A stretch of DNA of 64,000 nt from Nyssa sinensis (Eukaryota > Streptophyta > Magnoliopsida > Cornales > Nyssaceae), in NCBI GenBank assembly GCA_008638375.1, contig CM018052.1, positions 16,022,450 through 16,086,449 of the forward strand, in the 5' to 3' direction. Shown in pieces: positions 21,641-34,500 of this stretch (position 1 is the first letter of the stretch; each line of letters begins with the position of its first letter). The position numbers and the translations under genes were made by a program. A model generated the notes under the pieces. It ran no database searches. It saw only the letters and a program-made list of their open reading frames with translations, and was not told the DNA's origin.

Positions 21641-23340
21641 GCCATTGGTTAAAAACTTTTAGGGCTAATAATTAAGATATAATGGAGTTCATTAGAACCC
21701 AATATAAATCCATGTGAATCCTAATGAGACAAGAATTATTGAATGAGATCACATTGAATTAAAATAGAATGTGATATATATAATATTTACGTGGGGTAGT
21801 GGGGTTCATTGGAAGAAGAAATGAGTTAAAGAAGTGCATGGAGGCATAAGATGAGTAACCTCGAAACTTTAAAATAGAGTATGTTTTACTCTACCTTTTA
21901 AAAATATGTTTTCTGCTGCTATGATTATTGTTCTCAATGGTTTTAATTACAAAATTATTTAATTGTTGACTTATGAAACAAGCATCATTTTAATAAAATA
22001 TTATTAGATATTATTCTTTCCATATATCTTTGGAAAACATGTTTAAAATTGGTTTTAGCTATCAAGTGAAATGTTTTAGTCGATACCATTATATGGCCTC
22101 CTTTCTGTCATGTTCTTGCCGGGTGACCAATGTGTCAGTAAGCGTGTAAGTAGGTCAAAGATTTCTTCAGTATCGCTATAAGTGACTATGTCATTATATA
22201 TAACTTTCAGTTCAGAATTTGAGTCGACGTGTGTTCATTAGTTTCAACCATAGTAATACGTTTTATATATTGATTACCTTTTTAAAGGTAGATTGATTAT
22301 GATTTATTACGAAATAGTAATTTATCAGTTATGATTTATCAAGGCAGCTTTATTTATGAGATTTCATGAAATAATGTTTATTATACAATAATTATTTTAA
22401 TATAGCAGTTTTATTATGAATTTTAATGAAATGTTGATTTACCAGACATTAATTTACAAAGACAACTTTATTGTAAAATATTTTTTAACCATGATACAAT
22501 CAGTTTTTATTTATAAACTATTCTATATCGTGATGATATCAAATGAAAAACTTTGATACTCCTAGCTTAGAAAACTCATGACAAAGTATTGGATTTACTC
22601 ATTGAACTTTATTCAGTTCATTCCATTCTCCTTTCAACCTTTCAGGTATGTTGAAAAAAGAGAAACTAAGACAAAGATGATAAAGAGATATGAGACAAAG
22701 ATGAGATAATGAGTAGGAAGAATTTTATGAAAACCAGAAATAGCTTGAGATAGATTTGTATCAATGTAAGGTTATGATGACCCCTTGTGTCTTAATAAAA
22801 ATGACAGCTTATTAATTATACGCAGACAAGCTCTGATCAGTTGAAATGGCATATGAATGAGAATTGCTTCGGCTTAGACAATTGTGATCATTTTCACAAA
22901 AGACATGCATTTCACTTAATTTGGTACGACCCTGTAGTCGGTCATGACATAGGATTCTGTCCAATAGATGAGATGTGGGAAATGGGTCATGATATGAAGA
23001 AACACTTCTTTTATATAAAGGCATATCTTGAAAAAATGACTTCAAAATTTTTTTCGAAAAGATGTTTAAACTTAATTTATTCTCATTTAAATAAGTAAAA
23101 AGGTTCTAAAAACTAATCAACGTAGGAATGTCTCTTCAAAGATACTTTTATCTCAATTCTTTTTATTTAAAAAAACATATTTTCAAAAGATATTTTTATA
23201 TAATTACATGAATTTAAAAAATATGTAAAAAACACAAGGCTTTGAAAAATATTAAAAAAGAAGATGGTGTCAAAACCTCATGCTACTTGCATCTCCTTAA
23301 TGCAGTAAAAGTAGACATGATCTAAGTCAGCGAATCACGC
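21641..23340 (+). repeat. LTR-like noncoding sequence, probably Ty3-gypsy
   Basis: No coding domain is seen. The phrase TTTACTCATTGAACTTTATTCAGTTCATTCCATTCTCCTTTCAACCTTTCAGGTATG (about 22595-22650) parallels the ACTCATTGGGCTTTTCG...CATTTTTCAGG phrase of the 5.8 kb LTR. CCTGTAGTCGGTCATGACA at about 22932-22950 resembles a gypsy LTR end. I could not find a convincing start or target duplication, so this is a tentative LTR fragment. Confidence 0.4.
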
Positions 23341-24795
23341 TCTATTAAATGGCGTCAACATCAACGGATTGGGGACACGAAGGTGGTGCATATGGCAATG
23401 AAACTGGTAGTGCGGATGGTTACAACAGAGAAAGTAGAAAAGCAACTTATTTTCTTATAAAAATAACAACATTGTGTTTCTTTTAAAGTATTTTTTTTCT
23501 TTTAAAACAATTTTTTAATTACCAAACGAGTACTTATTTTCTTAAGTATTTTTAATAACTCTTTAAATATAATAGAAGAAAAAAAAAAGGGTCTAGAAAA
23601 ACTTGTGTATGGGCATATCCTTTCATGTTCAAGAACCAAAGAGTGTTAAAGGTTTAACTCTACTCTAGATGCTGTAAATTGTAATTCTTCAAGGCTTTCA
23701 TATTACTGAGATCAGCCTGCTAATAAAATAAAAGTATATATAAGAAAAAGAAAAATAATGCAATTTCATGTCAAAATAAATAATATTAATTGTTAGTAGA
23801 CTCAAATTTATGCAAATGCGCGATCAGAATACCAGAGTCACAAAGCATTAATTACTCTAAACTGTAGAAAGTGTCTTTTTACTTTTTTAAAAAAATAAAA
23901 TTATACTAATTTTTTTTAAGATTTTTGACAATTACATTAATTTTTTATCAGTTTATGAAATTATACTGATCTCTCATACTTTACCTGACAATATATAAGT
24001 ACCCTTTTCTATTAATTTTTTCCTTTTGAAATAACAAAATTGTCTATTTTATTTAATTTTTTTATATTTTTTTAAATTTAGACTAATTTTTTTAAAAAAT
24101 TTTAATTATTTTATATTAAAAAAAATCTAAGATAAATAAAGATATATATATATATATATTATTAAAATGAAAGCCTAGTTCATGCAACTCCTTAAAATTA
24201 TAACATTAAAGACATTAAAGAGAGGGGTCAGAAAGTCTTATAGATAGTGCAGAGGAACTAAAGACGGACGATGTGAGACAATCCAACACGCCACACACCC
24301 CCTGGATCACATTGAAATGAAGGATCAGCTAAGAGAAGCTAGAGACAGGTGATGTGGGACAATCTAACATATATATATATATATTACCAAATAAAATAAA
24401 AACCTTCAATATAATTTCAAAACATCATAATGTCAGCATAATTTATCAATTAAAAAATATTTTTTAAAAAAATACTTTTATTTTTAGTAATAATTAAAAA
24501 GTGTCCTACACTAACACAAAGTAAAAAAATATTAATTTAGTTTATGAAGGTTGAAACGTATTTTTTGAGAAGATATAAAAAGTATCTTTTTGAAGTTTGA
24601 ACATTTATAATGTAGGTTTGAAAGTTTTGTTCAAAAGTATTTGGATTGGAAAATAATAATAAAAAAAAATTACAATCATTTGATGAAAAACTCAAATAAG
24701 AAAAGAAGGAAGAAGAAATACAATTATTTGGTTAAAAACTCAGAAAAAAGAAGAAAATACTCTTTAACAAAATTGGCTTTTCGTCGGCTATATCG
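23341..24795. other. AT-rich intergenic region upstream of the J-domain gene
   Basis: It holds A/T homopolymers, two short (TA)n runs (about 24145-24160 and 24368-24382) and two copies of a phrase close to GACGATGTGAGACAATCCAAC at 24265-24290 and 24350-24372. That phrase is common in dispersed plant repeats. A TATA-like GATATAAAAAG at about 24571-24581 lies 215 bp before the ATG and could be the promoter; this is weak evidence in such AT-rich DNA. No ORF is supported. Confidence 0.45.
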
Positions 24796-27700
24796 ATGAA
24801 GACACGCACAAACGACATCCATAGCAGCAAAGAGACTGCTTACTCTCCGCCGGGCCGGAAAATGGACGAGTCATGGAGGATGCCAATGGGAATCACCATG
24901 AAACCAAACCTCCCTCGGAGAAAATCAACCGAAGAAACCTCAAGGCGAGCCGTTCTCGGCGATTCCGAAACCCTAGACCCCGATGACTTCAACGACGTCT
25001 TCGGCGGGCCTCCTCGGACCGTCCTGTGTCACCAATTCTTCGGTGACTTTACGAGGTCTACTTTGTTGTACGAGGAGATGTTCCCGCATCCGGAGAGTTT
25101 AGCTCCGGCGAATATTGGTCAGAACTTGCCGGAGTTTAGGATTCCGGCTAGTAGAGGAAGCGTTCAGAGATGTGACGGTGAGAATTTTTACAGCGATATA
25201 TTTCGATCGGACGATGATATGAGGAGATCGAGGTCCAGGTCGAAGACGAACTCCAAATCGAAGTCGACTTCGTCGTCGGTGCTGAGTTCTGAGGATTTGA
25301 GTCCTCTCCGGTCGGCGGTCACCGACGACGTTACTTTCTCTTTATTTGCTTCGAAGCTCAGGTACGTAACCACTACTGTGTCCGTTAGCTCTGGTTCAGT
25401 TTTACTGAAATGATTTATTTGCCCCCGGGGTTGATTATAATTTTCGGGGTATTTCCTTTATATTTCAGAAGTTTGTAGGGGTAATATGGTCATGAAAAGC
25501 ATGGGTTTGTATTTTTATTTATTTACTTATTTTTGGTCTTCGGACTTCAATCCCTACAATCGCGGGAGAGAAAGCTGAGACAGCCCGTTTGTTACGCGTA
25601 CATATTGCCCTTTTTGCCCTAGAATGAGATGACTTGTTGCTGTCATTTTATTCCACGACAGCCCAATGAAAGCCTCGAATTTCATAGAAAAAAATTCCAC
25701 TTTGACTGTGGTAGATGATCAGACTTGATTGTCACATTTTGTAAACATTCAAGTTTATAGATAGAAAAATAAATAAGTAAGATTTATGTAAACAATACTT
25801 GGGATTTATGTAAACAATACTTGGGACAGGTTTTGTTGAGTTGAGTTTAAGTTAGAGTTGCATGAAAGCTTACAAAAGATAATAGTTGTAGAATGTGGTT
25901 AACTCAACTTCGCCTTGATTCCACCACAATTCAAAATATGCATTAATCGCGTTCTTGTCCAATTTTTCCTTTAGCTTATATATTGTTAAGAGTCTCTTTG
26001 AAGCAATGCACAGTGACTCCTAAGTAATCTTTGACCATTATATGTAACATGATGTTGCTATTTGAACTCTACTCTTAGCTTCTTGAATTGGACTGTGACA
26101 GTGCATAAGAAACTTAGAGGTATGTTTGAGGTGGATTGAAAAAAATTAGAAGTGGACCAAAAATAGTGCCTTTCTTAAATTAAGTAAAACACAGTCTGGT
26201 GTTCATTGTTCAAGATATTCTTCAGTGTGGCAACTCTTGCTTGAGTTCTTAGCACTAATGATAAAAAAAAAAAAACAAACAAACAAACAAAAACAAACTG
26301 TGTTAGAACAACTTTTAGGATGAATTGCTTGGACAGTAATGTTTTGAGTGATTTCCAGCAGTGAATAGTTTATTAGGGAAATTTTTGTGGAGATCAGTAA
26401 TAGGGTTAGCGTACACTAGGAAAAAATAAAAAAAATTAATCCCAACAGAAGCAAATTTTCACATTCTTCTAGAAGGAAGTTAAGCATATAGTATCAGTCA
26501 TATATTTTAATCGTAATCTATATTGCATATTTGCTACTTTCCAGAGACAAAATCTCTGGAGTAGAGCCATTATATGTCTTTCTTCCAGGTGATAGAAATC
26601 ATTATTCTTTAGAGTTCTTTCAGATAATCAACAGATGAAATACACATGTAATTATTATAATGAAATATGCTTTAAATAGATTTCCAGTCCATAGCTTTTC
26701 AATTATGCAACATTACTCTTGTTTTACTCCATTTGCAGGCCAATAAATGTCCCATGTAGACAGAATTTGTCAACAAGGATGCCCAAGGAACAACCAAGGC
26801 AAGAGGGGATGCCAGCTTTTTCTTGCAATCGTGGAAACCTAATTTTTGAAAATGAATACAATGAGAATTTTAGAAGTGCCCACTTTGGATGCTCACGACA
26901 GGTTTCATCCCCAGAGACCATCATTCTTGAACCCAATTCATGTGTGAGTGTCAAGGTATCCATGGATGATCTAGAACTCAACTCCCCTTCGTCTGTTGTC
27001 TCTTCACTATGTCAACACCCAGAGGCCAAAGCCAGCAAAATTCAAGATAAGGTGTTGCAAGAACAGGAAGTGGAACAAGAAGAAGACGAAGTTATGAGCT
27101 CTTATGTTATTGAGATCAACTCTGACTATAGGGAAGGGGCAAATGAGTCACTTGCAATTGACGAGGCAATTGCATGGGCCAAAGAGAAGTTTCAAACACA
27201 AAATTCTGGGAAAGATTGGAGCAAAAGACAATATGACAAAGAGCAGTCTGCTGAAACTGAAGGTGATGTGGTAACTCTTCTTATAATTAACATTTACATG
27301 GAAGGAAGAGGAAAAATAACACATTTTTTCTTGGAAATTCTGCAGAAAGGTCTAATGCACAAGGAATTTCAGGTGGACAGAGAGATGAACATGGATCAAT
27401 GCAATCTAAAATGGTAAAGTTTTACTTTGTGAGGGCAGAAAATTGGCACTATATGGATCAAAATAATACATTTCTGTTCTTACTTTTTACCAAAATAAAA
27501 ATAACAAAAAAGTGCCGTGTAAGAGTGGATAGCTCTCTGTGTATTTGAAGTGGACTAAAAATAGAACTCCAGAGACCAACTAAAAATATAAACAGGAACC
27601 ATAATAGAAATCACAGCTGTTTGAGGTACAAACAGTGCCAATTATGCATTGTGTTCAGAAAAGCAAACAAACAAACAGATAGTGCCTGCTTAACAATTAA

Positions 27701-29633
27701 TTGCACCAGGGAACACTATCCTTACTATAATCTAAGCTGTAGGCATTACATTAGAAACTTCTGAAATAACTACATTTGAAGTGTAGGGCTCTAAATTATT
27801 TTTAGTTCCGACATGTCTGGTCTCCAGCAGAAGTTATCTGAATTAGAATTAGCACATTTACCAACACTGAGTAATATATGATGTCCTCAGTGATGGTGCG
27901 CTGAAAATTTTGTGCAAAGATGTTTTAACTTATGCTTTCTGAAGAAATGAAAGGCATTTATCTTGGGTCAGCCATTTGTGCACTTGCACCTATAAACCAT
28001 CTTGGTGACAGAATTAGAATTAATTTTTGGATTGCAAGGCCTCTGCATTAACATTTCCTTTCCTTTTTCTCCCTTTGCAGGAAAAAGAACCAAATAAATG
28101 GGCAACAGAAGACGACAAACAAAAAATGGAACATGATGTAAGCTTCTAACTAAAAACATAGCTGATTACCATGAATGTATGTAAAAAAGAAGATCCATAT
28201 AGTTGGTTTTTTTGTGCATACATGTACATGAGATAAATATGTAAGCTACTAAGCTTTGAACACATGAGCACACAGCTGAGTGCCCGTGTGATAAGTGAAA
28301 CCCAATCCATATGATACAGGTAGATTAGTGCTTATTATTTTTCACAGTGCATATTACTAATATTCACAATTTTAATGTACAAGGATGCATAAACATGAAG
28401 AACCTTTATTTGTGTTTATTTGTATGTGAAAAATGAACAAACTCTATTGATGCATGTACAGTACAGTAGTGAACTGTTTTTATGGAAATATACATATGCT
28501 TCAATGATTGAGGAGTTTTGCCTTTGAAATTCACTGGATGTATTTAACTTAGAAGAAGGAAGTGTGATTTCATGACAAGCCAACTCCTATATACTTTGCA
28601 GATCCTGCAATCCATAGTGTCAATCAAGACATAAATTTATGACTTCAGAAGCCAAGAATCAAGGAAGTTCAAATTTTTTAATGGACTGCAAGATATTGAT
28701 GAATGTTTTCCTTTTCTATTGTGGACATCTTATTTGATTGGTACCCTGCATTCAGCTACATCTTTCTATCTTAAAGTCCAACCACCGAGTTTTTAATCAA
28801 GGCTATTCTTCCCTTGCATGGGGTACAGCTGGAAATGGAAACAGCAGATGAAAATGCAAGGTCATGGTCAGCTGGAAAGGAAGCTAACATCCGGCTGCTG
28901 CTCTCAACACTGCATCATGTAAGTTCTCTAACATCGGCAGTGATACATTTACTCTGGTGTTAATAGAGTTCTAGTGATGTGTAAGTGGGTAGATAAATAA
29001 CCATATGCCAGGCACCAATTTCAGATTTTATGGCCCGATAGTGGCTGGTATGCAATCCCCCTAACAAACCTCATAGAAAGCTCACATGTGAAGAAGGCTT
29101 ATCAGAAAGCGAGGCTGTGTCTGCACCCTGACAAACTGCAACAAAGAGGTGCAACTGTATCACAAAAATATGTTGCAGAGAAGGCATTTTCCATCCTCCA
29201 GGTATATTTTATTCTTGCATCATACTACTGCAAAACTTGTGTACAGACATCTGGGATGAATATATAATCAAAATCCTAGAGAAATACAAAAATTAGGAAA
29301 GACATGGTGATAATTTTGATTGACCATCGTAGATAGAAAACTGCAAAATTTTGTTATTCAGCTTGATTAAAGGAAAAAATTGAATTCAAAGTTTTACTGA
29401 TATTACTGTACACTATACAATGTACTAGCACAATTCAAAATATGATGCCCCAGCAATAATCTCCATCTGATAAGGGCAAGAAGTATATTTAAATGAACCA
29501 TGTTGAGACTCGAATTTCTAATTTGTGTGACTTATTTATGATATGTGGTGATGATGCTTTCTCAAGTTATTTTGTTTTGTGGGTATAGGATGCATGGGCT
29601 ACATTTATCTCCCAAGATATCTTCTTTAGCTAG
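24796..29633 (+). CDS. JAC1: J-domain (auxilin-like) protein, JAC1 type
   Basis: Seven exons: 24796-25361, 26739-27262, 27346-27413, 28081-28137, 28829-28918, 29025-29201 and 29589-29633 (TAG stop). All introns are GT-AG and phases match, giving 508 codons. JAC1 is an auxilin-like J-domain protein that acts in blue-light-driven chloroplast accumulation. Visible features: a Ser/Arg-rich N-terminus (SWRMPMG, NLPRRKSTEE), LDPDDFNDVFGGPPRTVL at about residues 58-75, an acidic middle (EQEVEQEEDEV), KEANIRLLLSTLHHILWPDS and a C-terminal J-domain with HPD at about 469-471 (LCLHPDKLQQRG). The N-terminal helix is short, as in auxilin-type J-domains. The start could also be Met23 (MDESWRMP). The exon 2 donor at 27262 was chosen because it alone gives a frame running into exon 4. 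Arabidopsis JAC1 is somewhat longer. Family assignment is firm, the exact start less so. Confidence 0.88.
25362..26738 (+). other. Intron 1 of the JAC1-type gene
   Basis: Donor CAG/GTACGT and acceptor TTTGCAG/G. It contains an A-rich run with AAAC repeats at about 26263-26300 and a local repeat of GGGATTTATGTAAACAATACTT near 25780-25825. No nested gene is seen. Confidence 0.7.
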
Positions 29634-31318
29634 ATGATGGTTAGTCCTTTGGAGCTTCCTTCACCTTGAACAGGATTGCGTCAGGATTTCAAAGGGGCCA
29701 TTGGTGAAGCACGGTTAAATCATTCAGTTTTTATATATATATATATATAAAAAGTGCGAGTCCATGCTGAGTTTTGCGACATTCTCTGGTTTTCCACTAG
29801 ACATTGGGGGTGCAAATAGTTTAAGAAATGCATTAGATGAAGCAAAAGTTTTGTATCATATTCGGTGTTTCACCTTCTATCCAGGCATTTACATCTTCAT
29901 CTGGACAAATCCTACATCAAAATAAGAAGCGGAGATGAAGATTATAACAGTGAAAATGATCATGATGGTGACTGCTTTTTGCTTGTATTAAATGGCATTT
30001 CACATGTGTTTCCTAAACTAAATTTCAATTTTTTTCTTGTTTGATATAGGTTTGTATCTTTGAAATAGTTTGTCCAACTAGCCAAGTTGTCCTTAATAAA
30101 GCAAGCTGGACATAAAACATTGGTCCTCGTAGGCCAGAAAATTGAGATATTGTTTGGATAAAATAGATAAGCAGGCTAACAATAAACAGGAAAGAAAAAA
30201 GAAAGAGCAGTTGATTTGTATTAGGAGTATTTTAGGAACTTTGGATGGTTTTTTTAGAGATAAAATTCAAATTTAAGTGTTTTGCTAGAAATTGTAGAAA
30301 TCTCCCAACTAAAGAATCTAAGAAAACAAAGTTGAAGAATGGCATGGCTATTTCTTGAATAAAGAGAAATTAAGGAAAAACCTTGCTGTGGATGTGTTTT
30401 TTAAATTCTCTCTCAAATTAATCAGTTCGAAAGATTCGATATTGAGTTATAAGAACAAAAACATAATTTAAGACCTATACATATGAGCTACAAAAGGGAA
30501 AAACTATTTGCCAATGGAATGAAAAATTAGGATTTAAAGTAAATACCACAATTTGAAGCCTTTGCTGCCATTTCTTACATTGGTATGGCTTTCTGTAGTG
30601 ACATGATCCATTGTTAATTTCTGCAAGACATCCAAACCACACCCTCCTTGAATCTTTCCACCCAGCAGTTCAATGACATTGTCACCCCCACGCAATGACC
30701 ATAGACCCTGGCATTGACTTGGACCAGACCTCTAGACAAAATGAGTGCTAGGTTACCGTAATTCCACCATAAATACAAGTTCCACTGTAACAGAAACTCA
30801 AAATGATTGGTAGGATACCGCAATTCCACCCCAAATCAAAAGACCTGTCCGTGTCTGTTTCATCTCACAGTTGTAATTCCCCTCTTGCTCTGCGTAATTG
30901 TAATTATAAAAGTGCTCTATTTTTTATCCTTTTTTTTTTGTAGGCCCTTTATTGATCCTTTTATGCCTGTATAAGGATAATGAGAAACTCTTCTAAATGT
31001 CCTCATCTTATGAAAAGCATAGGCTTAAAGACAACAATACAAAAGTTAATCAACCAAGATCCAGTTATTTTGCTTGATTGGGGTTTAGTATAATGTTACC
31101 AAATGTTATAATTACTCTACAAGAAAGTTTAAATTACAGTTTGTAGTGTTCATGTTTTTACTATAATTATTTTAAGACAAAAATGAAATAATTAAAAGAA
31201 TGTTGACAGATTTAAGAAGGAACATTTTCCCCCACCTTAGAACATTGATGGAAAAATTGATGAATCACCTTACAGGAAAAATTGAACAAAACTTGAGCAC
31301 AATGGTCATTATGGAAGG
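29634..31318. other. Intergenic region between two convergent genes
   Basis: The 3' flanks of the JAC1-type gene (plus) and the polyprenyl synthase gene (minus) meet here. Candidate poly(A) signals are AATAAA at about 30094 on the plus strand and TTTATT (AATAAA on the minus strand) at about 30947. A short (TA)n run is at 29734-29750. The minus-strand ORF at 30614-30829 matches nothing I recognise. No gene is supported. Confidence 0.5.
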
Positions 31319-31398
31319 AACTGACGTTGTCTTTACTTTGTTCTTGTAATGACCATGGAACTGATGTTGTCTTTACTTTGTTCTTGTAATGACCATGT
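31319..31398. repeat. 40-bp tandem duplication at the stop codon of the synthase gene
   Basis: Positions 31319-31358 and 31359-31398 are near-identical 40-bp copies (one visible C/T difference). Each covers the last codons (VITRTK on the minus strand) and the TAA stop. The stop in the inner copy (31373-31375) ends the frame; the outer copy lies in the 3' untranslated region. Confidence 0.9.
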
Positions 31399-31552
31399 GA
31401 GTTAGATCTACAAGTGCCCGCCTTGATTTCTGAACATCCTCATCATCGCTTTCAGGAAGAGAATCAATTGCAGCTGAGGCAAGGTTGGCGTGCTTACTGG
31501 CTAGCTCTCTTGTTCTCTGTATACCGTGACTCCTTCCAAGGAAGTCGAGAGC
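31373..31552 (-). CDS. SPS3: Synthase last exon (C-terminus)
   Basis: Begins with [17 protein letters not shown] after acceptor CTACAG and ends VITRTK-TAA. It carries the C-terminal helices of the fold; the family's terminal Arg/Lys tail is present. Confidence 0.93.
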   Translation of the reverse strand, partial: ALDFLGRSHGIQRTRELASKHANLASAAIDSLPESDDEDVQKSRRALVDLTHMVITRTK

Positions 31553-34500
31553 CTGTAGTTCCCAGTTATAGGACAATATTCATTGATTTCATCTAATAGG
31601 ATGAATAGCAACAAGAATAATTCTATGACCAAAGTTGCATTGAAAATCTACGATGGTAAAATCACGTGGCAGAGCATGCAAAAAATGTCACTGTGAAACC
31701 TGCAAGCTCAGTTTCCAATGAATATAACAAAAACAAACAATACAAAAAACTGTTGATACAAGTGCCCTTCTGCTCAGCATACATGTTATCTTGAAACACA
31801 TCATCACTTGATCTTAGTTGCATGGGAAATCCATAATATCATAGGTCAGGATACGTGTATTCTTTATGAATATAATTTAGTTTCAAGTAGATTTGAAGCC
31901 ACATGTACTCAAGAGTGGTGCCCAAAACTGGAAGTTTAGTTCATGGCATTTCAAACCCAAAAAATCCAATCCAACTTGATAGCAATGTGAGTGGATCAGA
32001 AATGTAAATGAATTCAGCTGAAGTGATAGAATTTCATCAATACCTCGGTAGACTAAAATGGTAATGGTTCAATATTTGTTGTCAATTGCATAGGCACAAT
32101 ATGACAACCTGCTAGCAAAAAGATGGACCAGCAAATAAATGAAATTGGTTTGAAGATTGAAGTCGCTAGATTTAAAGAGTCAGACCATCAACAAGGTGGC
32201 CACCAAGAATAAACAAAAAAAGACAAGAATTCTAGAAGTCCACAAGAAAGAAATGGAGGATTTGAACAAGCACAGATTTGGGAATCAATCCACACAAATG
32301 AGAAAGAAAAGCTAATAGTGGTAGAAAAATTCTTATTGTATCGTATTCAATTCTGTTCAGGGTTTTAATGTTTTATTCCCATGAAAACTTAAGTCGACTC
32401 TGAAATATATTTGATACAGCATAAGACAATTGCTGGAGAAACTTAAAGTTGTTACATCATGTGAAATTAACAGGTTTAAAAGAAAATGCCACAATGCCAC
32501 TTATGCAGAACCAGTTAAAATTGCCTCTTCTACAGAAAAGAAAGAAAAACATCTGCACAACTTCTCTAATGTAACTCCAGATTGCCGGATGAATTCAAAC
32601 TAAGAATCACATGCAATGTATTATGTAAAAAATAGGCACTTACAAGATCCACATCTGCAGGGTTGTCAAATCCTCGATCAACAACAGCACGCAATTGAGG
32701 GAACTCCTCGGTGGCAAATAATATTGGAGCTGTTACAATTCCCTACAAAAGAATTTAACTTTCTGCCATGTAATTATGAAAAACCAGGTGTATTCATCGT
32801 TATACAGGGTATTCATGCAGGTTATCAATTAAAAAAAATCAATCTATGATCAAAATCTGTCATACGCACAAATGTTAAAATAAAGGGCTAGTCCAATGCA
32901 TGAGCCCCCCCCCCCCCCCCCCCCGGGGGTCATTGTGGGATCTGGAGAGGGTAAGATCTACACAGCCTTACTTCCACAAGCAGAGAGGTTGTTTTCGCGA
33001 CTCAAACCCATGACTTCCAAGTAACAATGGAGCAACCTTACCGTTGCGCCAAGGCCCGGCTCTAGGTACAAATATTAAAATGACAATTTAGGGTGGCAAA
33101 CCCCCCCCCCCCCCCCCCAAAAAAAAAAAAAAAAAAAGATGACACTAGTCATGACAGAAACAACATACGTCTCCTCTAACACCAACAATCATTATCATCA
33201 AAAGTGAAACTTTATAACGCGTGAAATAAAAAGAATAATACACATTGACCAGCATTTAAAAGGAATGGAAAAACAGGCATGTTTCCAAATGTTTGAACTA
33301 ATGTCAAGACCAGCTTATTAAATGAAGTATTGTTTGAAAACTTTCACTTTCATTAGTCCTAACCCAAACAAAAGATAGAGGTGAAATGGGAAAAGAAGAA
33401 GTAAAAAAGGAGGTAAGTTCTAAACTCTTTCTTAATGATCTAATTTTCTGGAAAACAAAGAAATGTGATAAAACAATGAGACCCATTATAACAGAGATAC
33501 TATTTGACAAATCCACAGATTTTCCATGTTTTTTATTTCTTTGATGGGCCATTAAAGGAAGAAAATTAAGAAAATTGAAAAGAAAAAATGTCACAATGAG
33601 ACCAAATGTAGGATATAATTACAATTTCAACCCCACCACTCCCCACCAAAAAAAAAAAAACCCCAAAACATTATAGACACAATTTACAAGGTTCAGCAGT
33701 TTGCCTATGTCCACTGGAAGAGAACAAAGGAGTCACCTTCTCGGATAATTGATATTAAAAAAAAAAATATTTCACCTTATTCCTCAACTTTAGATTCTTT
33801 ACTTTTATTTTTTATATACAAAACATAACTCTAATTGATACCTACTAAGAATATATAGATGTAAAATGATTTCATTTAATGAAAACATAAAAATACCCAA
33901 CTATAATGAACATGTAAAAATAGTTCAATGCAGAGGAGATGCCAGCCAGCTAAGGTAGGGCATAGGTCTATGACCCAACCCTTCTCAATAGCAACAAATG
34001 AGATCTACCATAACAATTATTAAATTAGGCTGATGGTGAGACATGCCAACACTTAGTGACCTGGCAAAACACTCCTTGTAAATAGTTAACGACACCTTTT
34101 GTTTTAACAAGTAAAAGAGTATATATATTACAAAAAAATGCCAGGGGGGGCACCCATTTACAAAGTCAGATGAGGAACTAGAAGTATCCTCCATTACAAT
34201 TCAAGTCACTCAAAAAATCTACAAGAATGCACCTGAAACCCAAAAGTGGAAAGTATCCAACAAGTTCTTCTTTGACCTATGAATAGGAAACTCAACCTCT
34301 CAAAAGTGCGTCTATTACCTTGCCCACCAAAGACTCAACAAAACACAAAAATGAGCAGCTCTCCAAGCACTAAGAACCCCTCCTGAAGGGCAGGTTGAAT
34401 TCTAACAAAAAAAAGAGGTCCTTCACTGACCTAGGCATGATCCAAAACACACCAAAAACCACAAATAGCATGGACCACACCTCTCTTGCAACCTCACAAC

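Noticed and set aside
20112..22955. A larger LTR element from TGTATGCTC (20122) to GTCATGACA (22950) with TAGGA on both sides
   Set aside because: The 5-bp match is likely chance. The shorter solo LTR 20117-21467 has matching inverted ends, a TATA box and a near-matching duplication.
22841..23098. 85-residue plus-strand ORF rich in His/Met/Asp
   Set aside because: Lies in LTR-like sequence. The composition is odd but no known motif or neighbouring gene supports it.
26724..26981. Minus-strand ORF across exon 2 of the J-domain gene
   Set aside because: Antisense shadow of a real coding exon.
27263..27417. Read-through end of exon 2 of the J-domain gene (stop after NLKW)
   Set aside because: Splicing at 27262/27346 restores a frame that continues into exons 4-7 with the J-domain. 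The read-through is an intron-retained form at best.
32882..33067. A possible tRNA gene (A and B boxes present)
   Set aside because: No cloverleaf acceptor stem. The body, tail and target duplication show a tRNA-derived SINE.
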